Of a stretch of 64,000 nucleotides of DNA, positions 25,317 through 46,620 are shown piece by piece. The stretch's first letter is position 1, and every line of letters begins with the position of its first letter. The notes below the pieces were generated by a model, which was given only the letters and a program-made list of their open reading frames with translations, had not been told where the DNA came from and ran no database searches. Made by a program: the position numbers and the translations under genes. The DNA is from Micromonospora echinospora (lineage in GTDB: Bacteria; Actinomycetota; Actinomycetes; Mycobacteriales; Micromonosporaceae). The stretch is taken from contig NZ_LT607413.1 in assembly GCF_900091495.1 (NCBI RefSeq), positions 5,471,001 to 5,535,000 on the forward strand. Reading direction: 5' to 3'.

Positions 25317-26012
25317 ATGAGCCATCCGCCGTCCACCCTCGAGGTCAGCACAACCCCCACCCGGCCGGGGCCGATCCGGGCGGTCGTCTTCGACCTCGAC
25401 GGTGTCGTGGTCGACAGTTCGGCGGTGATGCGCGCGGCGTTCAGCGTCGCCTACGCCGAGGTGGTCGGGCCGGGTCCGGCGCCGTTCGAGGAGTACAACA
25501 AGCACATGGGGCGGTACTTCCCGGACATCATGCGCCTGATGGGGCTGCCGCTGGAGATGGAGGAGCCGTTCGTCCGGGAGAGCTACCGGCTCGCCCACCA
25601 GGTGCCACTGTTCCCCGGCGTCCGCGAGACGCTGGAGGAGTTGTCCGAGCGGGGCATCCGGATGGCGGTCGCCACCGGCAAGAGCGGCCCCCGGGCCCGG
25701 TCGCTGCTCGACCTGCTCGGTGTGCTCCACCTGTTCGACCACGTGATCGGCTCCGACGAGGTGCCCCGTCCGAAGCCCGCGCCGGACATCGTGCTCCGGG
25801 CGCTGGAGCTGCTCGGGATGCCCCCGCACCAGGCGATGATGGTCGGTGACGCGATCACCGACCTGACCAGTGGACGGGACGCCGGGGTGACGACCGTCGC
25901 CACTACCTGGCACGGCGGGGACGTCGAGGGCCTGCTCGCCGCCGCCCCGGACCTGGTCGCGCACAAGCCGGAGGAACTGCTCGTCCACTGCCCGGCTGTG
26001 CCCGCCACCTGA
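25317..26012 (+). CDS. rifM: HAD-superfamily phosphatase, RifM-like
   Basis: A 231-residue phosphatase of the HAD superfamily. RifM removes phosphate in AHBA biosynthesis, probably at the UDP-sugar/kanosamine stage. HAD motif I is VVFDLDGVVVDSS with both catalytic Asp residues, motif II is VATGKSG, and the motif III/IV region is RPKPAPDIV followed by MMVGDAITDLTSGRDAG. GGGAG precedes the ATG. It closes the K-L-M operon, which runs convergently into the RifG-like gene across a hairpin-rich terminator region. Confidence 0.93.
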   Translation: MSHPPSTLEVSTTPTRPGPIRAVVFDLDGVVVDSSAVMRAAFSVAYAEVVGPGPAPFEEYNKHMGRYFPDIMRLMGLPLEMEEPFVRESYRLAHQVPLFPGVRETLEELSERGIRMAVATGKSGPRARSLLDLLGVLHLFDHVIGSDEVPRPKPAPDIVLRALELLGMPPHQAMMVGDAITDLTSGRDAGVTTVATTWHGGDVEGLLAAAPDLVAHKPEELLVHCPAVPAT

Positions 26013-26078
26013 CCACCGCCTCGCCGCCCGTCCCCGCCGCCCCGCCCGCTGCTCCTGCCCGGTGCGGGTTGTCCGGGT

Positions 26079-26132
26079 GGTAGCAGGGGACCCCTGCTCA
26101 TCAAAAAGCGGTAACAGGGGGCCCCTGCTACC
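26079..26132. terminator. Compound hairpin between convergent RifM- and RifG-like genes
   Basis: Two GC-rich hairpins stand side by side: AGCAGGGG/CCCCTGCT (26082-26098) and CAGGGGGCCCCTG (26115-26127). The outer arms GGTAGCAGGGG (26079-26089) and CCCCTGCTACC (26122-26132) are also perfectly complementary, so a single long cruciform is an alternative. An AAAAA run lies between. It fits a bidirectional terminator. The GGGGCCCC form recalls dispersed hairpins of Micromonospora-type genomes. Confidence 0.65.
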
Positions 26133-26162
26133 AGCCAAACCTGCTACCAACCAACCCCGGCC

Positions 26163-27194
26163 TCACATGTCGGCGAGGGCGGCACGGACGGCGGTCTCGT
26201 CGACGTCCGCGACGAGTTCCGGACCGGACGGGCCGTCGAGCACGAAGGACAGCCCCGAGGTGGACTTCTTGTCCCGCCGCATGAACGCCAGCAGGTCGTC
26301 GTGGTCCACCCCGTCGGGCAGGCGCGTGTCGAGGCCGTAGCCGGCCACCACCGCACGGTGCTCGTCGACCCGGTCGGCCGGGATCCGGCCCAGCAGGCCG
26401 GCCAGCCGACCGGCGAACACCGTGCCCACGCCGACCGCCTCGCCGTGACGCAGCTGGAAGTCGGTGGCCCGTTCCAGCGCGTGCCCCAGGGTGTGGCCGT
26501 AATTCAGGATGTGCCGCAGGCCGGCGTCCCGCTCGTCGGCGGCCACCACCCGCGCCTTGAGCGCCACACAGGCGGTGATCTGTTCGGTCACCGGGCGGTC
26601 GCGCAGCTCGCCCGCGCCGATGAAGTGGGCGCGGGCGATCTCCCCGTAGCCGTTGCGCCACTCGACGGCGGGCAGCGTGTCCAACTGCTCGGTGTCGCAG
26701 AGCACCGCGCGGGGCTGCCAGTACACGCCGACCAGGTTCTTGCCCTCGGGAAGGTTCACCGCGGTCTTGCCGCCGACGCTGGCGTCCACCTGCGCGAGCA
26801 GCGACGTCGGCAGGTGGATCACCGCGATCCCCCGGTGGTAGAGGCCGGCGGCCAGACCGACCACGTCGGTGGTGGTCCCGCCGCCGCAGGAGACCACCGC
26901 GTCGGCGCGGGTCAGTCCGAAGTCGGCGAACGCCCGGCACAGGTGCTCCACCGTGGCCAGGGTCTTGTCGTGCTCGCCGTCGCGGGCCGGCACGACCCGG
27001 TGCGGCACGCCCGGGTCCGGGGTCCACTCGGGTGGCCGGGCCGAGACCACCACGACCCGGCGGGCGCCGATCCGGGCCACCTCCTCGGGCAGCCGGTGGC
27101 GGACCCCCGGGCCGACGAACACCGGATAGCTCCGGTCGCCGAGGAGGACGTCGACGCGGCCGGTCGCCTCGGGACCGTCGGTGCGGGTGTTCAT
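26163..27194 (-). CDS. rifG: Amino-dehydroquinate synthase, RifG-like
   Basis: A 343-residue member of the dehydroquinate synthase family that cyclises aminoDAHP to 5-deoxy-5-amino-3-dehydroquinate. Diagnostic segments are GEHDKTLATVEHLCRAF, the NAD-binding run VSCGGGTTTDVVGLAAGLYHRG, PTSLLAQVDASVGGKTAVN, and the metal-binding motifs GYGEIARAHFIG and ILNYGHTLGHALER. I took the ATG at 27194 because GAGGAG stands just upstream and family similarity begins there. The start overlaps the stop of the upstream orphan gene (ATGA), which couples the two. It differs from primary-metabolism AroB mainly by context. Confidence 0.93.
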   Translation of the reverse strand: MNTRTDGPEATGRVDVLLGDRSYPVFVGPGVRHRLPEEVARIGARRVVVVSARPPEWTPDPGVPHRVVPARDGEHDKTLATVEHLCRAFADFGLTRADAVVSCGGGTTTDVVGLAAGLYHRGIAVIHLPTSLLAQVDASVGGKTAVNLPEGKNLVGVYWQPRAVLCDTEQLDTLPAVEWRNGYGEIARAHFIGAGELRDRPVTEQITACVALKARVVAADERDAGLRHILNYGHTLGHALERATDFQLRHGEAVGVGTVFAGRLAGLLGRIPADRVDEHRAVVAGYGLDTRLPDGVDHDDLLAFMRRDKKSTSGLSFVLDGPSGPELVADVDETAVRAALADM

Positions 27195-28060
27195 CGGGTC
27201 GGGATTCTCCTCGTCGCAGCGGGCGGGGCGGTCGGTACGGACGGGGGACCGTCCCGCCGCAGGGCCAGCCGCAGGGCCATGGCGGCCAGCGAGTCGACGG
27301 CCGGGTCGATGCCCCACCGCTCGTGGGTGAGCTGGGCGTGTTCGGCGAGCAGGAAACCGCGTGGGGTAGCCGCGTGGTCCGCGCCCATCACCTCGGTGAC
27401 CCGGTCCAGGTAGCGCTGCCAGGCCGCCGCGACCGGACCGGTCGACGGCAGGTCCCCGGCGGCCAGGACGATCTTCTCGGCCCCGGTGTCCGCCTGGGCG
27501 GCGAGGTCACGGCGGCTCGCGGCGCTCAGCGACCGGCTGCGGTCCTGCCAGTGCAGGAAGAGGAAGGCCGGCCGGTCGGCGACCGGCATGAGGTCGCACA
27601 GGTGCCGCAGGTGGGCCACGGTCAGGGGCAGTTCCATGCCGGCCAGCCAGGGCGCGTCCCCACCCAGCAGGGTCAGGGCCACCTCGCTGCTGGCCTGGGC
27701 CAGCGGTCCGCCGCGCGCGGCGTCGCGGACGGCGTACGGGTCCGGGGCCAGCGATGCCGCCGGGTCGCCGCCCAGCCGCCGACGGGCCGCGTCGAGGCCG
27801 ACGGCGCTCGCGTGCAGGCCGACGCGGAGGCGTGGGTTGGTCCGGGGACCGAGTCGGTCGTAGAACCACCGTGACCGGGGGTCGGCGGCGCGCACGGTGG
27901 CGACCAGTCCCGCCACGACGGTGCCGACGAGCTCGGCCGCGCGGGCGTCCGGACAACCCCCGACGGGTACGGCGAGGTGGGCGAACATCCAGGAGCGTTC
28001 CAACGACGGCACCTCGACTGGTCGGCGGGGCGGGCACGGGTGCGACGGTCCTCGGGCCAC
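27191..28060 (-). CDS. Orphan lantibiotic-dehydratase C-terminal (SpaB_C / thiopeptide-type) domain protein
   Basis: A 289-residue protein similar in layout to the stand-alone thiopeptide-type bacteriocin biosynthesis domain, which in lanthipeptide and thiopeptide pathways eliminates glutamyl groups. Signals are RSWMFAHLAVPVGG at the start, the hallmark SRWFYDRLGPRTNPRLRVGLHAS (family form WFxxRYxxxxPHLRLR), GGPLAQASSEVALTLL in the middle, and HLCDLMPVADRPAFLFL. No precursor peptide or N-terminal glutamylation domain is visible nearby. Its stop overlaps the RifG-like start (ATGA), so it is the first gene of a coupled pair. The GTG at 28060 is the longest start; a GTG about 17 codons inside is also possible. 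Its role in an ansamycin cluster is unknown. Confidence 0.6.
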   Translation of the reverse strand: MARGPSHPCPPRRPVEVPSLERSWMFAHLAVPVGGCPDARAAELVGTVVAGLVATVRAADPRSRWFYDRLGPRTNPRLRVGLHASAVGLDAARRRLGGDPAASLAPDPYAVRDAARGGPLAQASSEVALTLLGGDAPWLAGMELPLTVAHLRHLCDLMPVADRPAFLFLHWQDRSRSLSAASRRDLAAQADTGAEKIVLAAGDLPSTGPVAAAWQRYLDRVTEVMGADHAATPRGFLLAEHAQLTHERWGIDPAVDSLAAMALRLALRRDGPPSVPTAPPAATRRIPTR

Positions 28061-28121
28061 CCCATCATCGGCCGACGACGCGCCTGGTCACCGCCTCCAC
28101 GGGTGGATCTGGGGAGCACTT

Positions 28122-28136
28122 AGGGGGTGACAGGGG
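28122..28136. promoter_or_regulatory. AGGGG pair at 10-bp spacing upstream of the first PKS gene
   Basis: AGGGG begins at 28122 and 28132, about 70 bp before the PKS start and about 60 bp from the divergent orphan gene. The spacing equals that of the arrays at 22483 and 22774. The inverted pair GTGAC/GTCAC overlaps it. It is a probable activator site of the cluster. Confidence 0.5.
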
Positions 28137-28201
28137 TAGGTCACCGGGAGGTCGCTGGGAAGACTTGGGCCGTTACGGCGAGGGACGGATGTGGTGACGA
28201 C

Positions 28202-42967
<14,766 letters not shown>

Positions 42968-43001
42968 TGACCGGCCCGACGCGGACCACGAGGAAACGGT
43001 G

Positions 43002-44594
43002 ATGACCGACGTACTGATCGTGGGCTACGGCCCGGTGGGCCAGGTGGCGGCGATCCTGCTCGCCCAGCGCGGACTCACCGTGTGGGTGGTGGAGAAGTGG
43101 CAGACCCCGTACAGCATGCCCCGGGCGGTCTCCTACGACGGCGAGGCCAGCCGCGTTCTCGCCGCGTGCGGCCTCGGTGACCGCCTCGACGACGTCACCG
43201 AGCTGTCCGGTGAGTACACCTGGAAGAACGGCTTCGGCCGGACCCTGCTGCACGTCAAGGCCGCCGAGGACGGCCCAGCCGGCTGGCCCGACTCCACCTC
43301 CTTCTACCAGCCGGGCCTGGAGGACCGCCTCGCCGAGCGGGGCCGCGCCCTGCCCGGCGTCGAGGTGCACCGGGGGCTGGAGGTCACCGGGCTGACCGAC
43401 CAGGGCGACCGGGTCGACGTGACCGCCGTCGACGGCGACGGCACGGAGCACGCCTTCACCGCCTCCTGGGTGCTCGGCTGCGACGGCGCGAACAGCTTCG
43501 TCCGCCGCTGGCTCGGCGCGACCGTCACCGACCTGGGCTTCGGCTACGACTGGCTGGTCTGCGACGTGGTGCTGCACGAGCCGCACGAGTTCAAGCCGAA
43601 CAACCTCCAGATCTGCGACCCGGCCCGGCCCCGCACCGCCGTCTCCGCCGGCCCCGACCACCGCCGCTGGGAGTTCATGCGGGTGCCGGGGGAGACCCTG
43701 GAGGAGTTCCGCAGCGAGGCCAGCGCCTGGCGGCTGCTGGGCCTGTTCGACATCACCCCGGAGACCGCCCGGCTGGACCGCTACGGCGTCTACACCACCC
43801 AGGCCTGCTACGCCGACACCTGGCGCTCCGGGCGGGTGTTCCTGGCCGGCGACGCCGCCCACGTCATGCCCCCCTTCCTCGGCCAGGGCATGAGCTCCGG
43901 TTTCCGGGACGTGGTCAACCTCGCCTGGAAGCTGGACCTGGTGCACCGGGGCGTCGCCGACGAGACGCTCCTCGACACCTACGAGGTGGAGCGGCGGGCC
44001 CACGTGCAGCACGCCATCCGGATGTCCATGGACTCCGGCGCTGTCATCTGCGAGACCGACCAGAAGAAGGCCGCCGGCCGGGACGCGGTGATGCTGGCCG
44101 CGCTGCGCCGGCGTACCCAGCAACGGCACGCCCGCTCGCTGCGCGAGGCGATCGTCGACGGGGTGCTGCGCCGTGACCCGGACGGCAACCCCGCCCCGTA
44201 CGCGGGGGCACCCGCCGTGCAGGGCCGGGTGACCGTCGGCGACCGGACCGGCCGCTTCGACGAGGTGGTCGGCACCGGCTTCGTCCTGCTCACCCGTGAC
44301 CCGGCCGCGCTCGACGCGGACGCCATGGCGTTCCTCGACACCCTCGGCGCCCACCGGGTCACCGTACGACCGGCCGACTCCGACGCCGGCCCGGTGCCGG
44401 ACGACGCCACCGCGCCGACCGAGGTCGTCGACCTCGACGGCGTCCACCTGGCCTGGCTGGCCGACGCGAACGCCGACGCCGTGCTGGTCCGACCCGACTT
44501 CTACGTCTTCGGCGTGGCGGCCGGACCGGACGGCCCGGCCGCCCTCGTGGACGACCTGCGCCGGCAGGTCGCCGCCCGCGCCCTCCATCCCTGA
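43002..44594 (+). CDS. FAD-dependent aromatic monooxygenase (MhpA / Rif-Orf19-like)
   Basis: A 530-residue group A flavin monooxygenase. It binds FAD through VLIVGYGPVGQVAAILLAQRG and LGCDGANSFVRRWLG, and ends with GDAAHVMPPFLGQGMSSGFRD, the ribityl-binding motif. A thioredoxin-like C-terminal domain (VLVRPDFYVFG) is kept, as in 3-(3-hydroxyphenyl)propionate hydroxylases. In ansamycin clusters homologues such as Rif-Orf19 or GdmM hydroxylate the AHBA-derived ring. That role fits here, 34 bp after the AHBA-loading PKS gene, but the exact position is inference. ATG at 43002 is preferred over GTG at 42999 because GAGGAAA stands at a better distance. Confidence 0.9.
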   Translation: MTDVLIVGYGPVGQVAAILLAQRGLTVWVVEKWQTPYSMPRAVSYDGEASRVLAACGLGDRLDDVTELSGEYTWKNGFGRTLLHVKAAEDGPAGWPDSTSFYQPGLEDRLAERGRALPGVEVHRGLEVTGLTDQGDRVDVTAVDGDGTEHAFTASWVLGCDGANSFVRRWLGATVTDLGFGYDWLVCDVVLHEPHEFKPNNLQICDPARPRTAVSAGPDHRRWEFMRVPGETLEEFRSEASAWRLLGLFDITPETARLDRYGVYTTQACYADTWRSGRVFLAGDAAHVMPPFLGQGMSSGFRDVVNLAWKLDLVHRGVADETLLDTYEVERRAHVQHAIRMSMDSGAVICETDQKKAAGRDAVMLAALRRRTQQRHARSLREAIVDGVLRRDPDGNPAPYAGAPAVQGRVTVGDRTGRFDEVVGTGFVLLTRDPAALDADAMAFLDTLGAHRVTVRPADSDAGPVPDDATAPTEVVDLDGVHLAWLADANADAVLVRPDFYVFGVAAGPDGPAALVDDLRRQVAARALHP

Positions 44595-44621
44595 CCGCTC
44601 CCTGCTGCTGAAGGAACAGAC

Positions 44622-45509
44622 ATGTTGGAGAACCTCCGCACCCTCGGCCGGGTGATCCGCACCCTGGCCACCAAGGACCCGGTGACCCGGGTCCGCCGCT
44701 TCTACGAGATCCAGTCCCCGGACGTGGAGTTCGCCGCCCGCACCAGCCGGTACATGAACGTCGGCTACTGGGAGGAGGGCGTGAACAGCATCGACGTGGC
44801 CGGCGAGGCGCTGGCCACCAAACTCGCCGACGCCGCCGGGTTCAAGCCCGACGACACCGTCCTCGACGTCGGCTTCGGCTACGGCGACCAGGACTTCGCC
44901 TGGCTGCGCGACCGCCGGGTGGCCAAGGTGCACGGCATCAACGTCACTCCCCGGCACGTCGCGCACGCCCGCGAGCGCGCCGCCCGCGAGGGCCTGACCG
45001 AGCAGGCCGACTTCCAGCTCGGCACCGCCACCGAACTGCCCTTCCCGGACAACACCTTCGACCGGGTCGTGGCGCTCGAGTCGGCCTTCCACTTCCATCC
45101 GCGCAGCGCCTTCTTCGCCGAGGCGTTCCGGGTACTCAAGCCCGGCGGCACCCTCGCCACCGCCGACATCATTCCGCTGAGCAACGAGACCCCCCGGATG
45201 TCCATCAGCTCCGGCCCGCTCAGCTTCGTCAAGTTCAGCATCCCCGACGAGAACTGGCACGACCGGACCGTCTACGCCGAGCAGCTCACCTCGGCCGGGT
45301 TCGTCAACGCCGAGGTGCAGTCGATCCAGGACCGCACCTGGGAGGGCTGGCGACTGTTCCAGGCCGCCCGGCCCAGCGACCCGGCGTTCCAGGCCGCCGC
45401 CGACCGCAGCGCGGTGAAGGGGATGGCCAACCACTGGCGCGACGAGAACCTGATCAAGAAGGAGATCGCCCTGCTCGACTACGTCATCGCCGTCGCCCAC
45501 AAGCCGTGA
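44622..45509 (+). CDS. SAM-dependent class I methyltransferase
   Basis: A 295-residue methyltransferase with the SAM-binding motif VLDVGFGYGDQDFAWL, the following INVTPRHVAHARERAA, and FDRVVALESAFHFHPR with LKPGGTLATADI, which place it in the UbiE/sterol-type small-molecule branch. The N-terminal segment RRFYEIQSPDVEFAARTSRYMNVGYW is typical of natural-product O- or C-methyltransferases. AAGGAAC precedes the ATG and it is 27 bp after the monooxygenase gene, so the two are probably co-transcribed. It likely methylates the hydroxyl introduced on the ansamycin or its ring; substrate and position are inference. Confidence 0.9.
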   Translation: MLENLRTLGRVIRTLATKDPVTRVRRFYEIQSPDVEFAARTSRYMNVGYWEEGVNSIDVAGEALATKLADAAGFKPDDTVLDVGFGYGDQDFAWLRDRRVAKVHGINVTPRHVAHARERAAREGLTEQADFQLGTATELPFPDNTFDRVVALESAFHFHPRSAFFAEAFRVLKPGGTLATADIIPLSNETPRMSISSGPLSFVKFSIPDENWHDRTVYAEQLTSAGFVNAEVQSIQDRTWEGWRLFQAARPSDPAFQAAADRSAVKGMANHWRDENLIKKEIALLDYVIAVAHKP

Positions 45510-45514
45510 CACGA

Positions 45515-45558
45515 CGCGGCCCTCACCAGCCGGACGAACCCGGCGGGTGAGGGCCGCG
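45515..45558. terminator. Bidirectional hairpin between convergent methyltransferase and thioesterase genes
   Basis: Perfect 13-bp arms CGCGGCCCTCACC (45515-45527) and GGTGAGGGCCGCG (45546-45558) enclose an 18-nt loop between two gene ends. It is a strong intrinsic-type hairpin usable from both sides. Confidence 0.75.
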
Positions 45559-45579
45559 ACGCGCGTCGGGCCGGCGCGG

Positions 45580-46338
45580 TCAGCCGACCGCCGTCCGGGT
45601 CAGCGCCGCCGAGAGGGTACGCAGGATCGCCGGCTGGTGCTGGGCCAGGAAGAAGTGTCCGCCCGGGAAGACGTGCATGTCGAACGGGCCGGTGGTGTGC
45701 TCCTGCCACGCCCGCGCCTCGTCCACCGTGGTCTTCGGGTCGTCGTCACCGGTGAACACCGTCACCGGGCAGCTCAGCTTCGGCCCCGGCGTGTACTCGT
45801 ACGTCTCCGCCGCCCGGTAGTCGTTGCGGATCGCCGGCAACGCGGCCCGCAGCATGTCCGGGTCACCGAGCACCGCCGAGTTCGTGCCGCTCAGCTTCTT
45901 CACGTCGGCGAGCAGCCCCTCGTCGTCGAGCAGGTGCACCGTCTCGTCCCGGTGGCACGACGGCGCCCGCCGCCCGGACGGGAACAGGTGCGTGGCCGGC
46001 GTGCCGGTCTCCGCCTCCATCAGCCGCGCCACCTCGAACCCGAGGGTCGCGCCCATGCTGTGCCCGAAGATCGCCAGCGGCTGGTCCAGCCACGGCCGCA
46101 GCACCCGGAAGACCTGCCGGGCCAGCTCCGGGATGCTGTCGACGCACGGCTCGTGACGCCGGTCCTGCCGGCCCGGGTACTGGACGCTGAGGACCTCCAC
46201 GGCCGGCGACAGCGCCCGGGAGACCGGGAAGTAGAAGCTCGCGGACCCGCCGGCGTGCGGCAGGCACACCAGCCGGGGCGCACCGGCCGGGGCCGGGTGG
46301 AACCGGCGTACCCACAGGCCGTTGTCGTGGTCGGTCAT
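45580..46338 (-). CDS. Type II thioesterase (PKS/NRPS editing)
   Basis: A 252-residue free-standing thioesterase of the alpha/beta hydrolase fold that clears wrongly loaded acyl groups from PKS carrier domains. RLVCLPHAGGSASFYFP holds the oxyanion region, the nucleophile elbow is IFGHSMGATLGFEVAR with a normal Ser, and the catalytic His is in PGGHFFL. The ATG at 46338 has AAGGA ten bases upstream. It is divergent from the module-3 PKS gene and convergent with the methyltransferase gene. Compare the Cys-type elbow in the TE domain fused to the NRPS at the left end. Confidence 0.93.
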   Translation of the reverse strand: MTDHDNGLWVRRFHPAPAGAPRLVCLPHAGGSASFYFPVSRALSPAVEVLSVQYPGRQDRRHEPCVDSIPELARQVFRVLRPWLDQPLAIFGHSMGATLGFEVARLMEAETGTPATHLFPSGRRAPSCHRDETVHLLDDEGLLADVKKLSGTNSAVLGDPDMLRAALPAIRNDYRAAETYEYTPGPKLSCPVTVFTGDDDPKTTVDEARAWQEHTTGPFDMHVFPGGHFFLAQHQPAILRTLSAALTRTAVG

Positions 46339-46401
46339 TCTCGCGTGGTCCTTCCCAGCGATGGGGCCCGGACCTCCGGGCACCCGGCCATTGCACCGGA
46401 C

Positions 46402-46459
46402 GCTAACCGCGCCGCCGGAGCCGGGCCACCCCTAGCGGACGGGCCGCATCGGTTAGGGG
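46402..46459. promoter_or_regulatory. CCCCTAG and TTAGGGG sites between divergent thioesterase and PKS genes
   Basis: A reversed AGGGG (CCCCT, 46429-46433) and a forward TTAGGGG (46453-46459) face each other. They lie within the arms CTAACCG (46402-46408) and CGGTTAG (46450-46456). The GGTTAGGGG form matches the array upstream of the AHBA synthase gene. It probably controls both divergent genes. Confidence 0.45.
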
Positions 46460-46620
46460 TTGTCGCAGCTCATACGACGCCATAACTTCCCCGCAGAGGG
46501 GACCCGTGGCTCTCGGGTGACGTGTACTCAAGGACGTGGAACCGAACTGGCCTGAGCATTCGCGCATTCGCACCGCCGGCCGCGTCAGGTCTCCGCCGGC
46601 CACTGCGATGGGTCAGGTTG

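Noticed and set aside
1..28201. The NRPS locus and the AHBA-PKS locus as one hybrid cluster
   Set aside because: About 7 kb of mobile debris and unrelated genes separates them, and the NRPS promoter lacks the phased AGGGG sites. A shared product (such as an aminoacylated ansamycin) remains possible but is unsupported.
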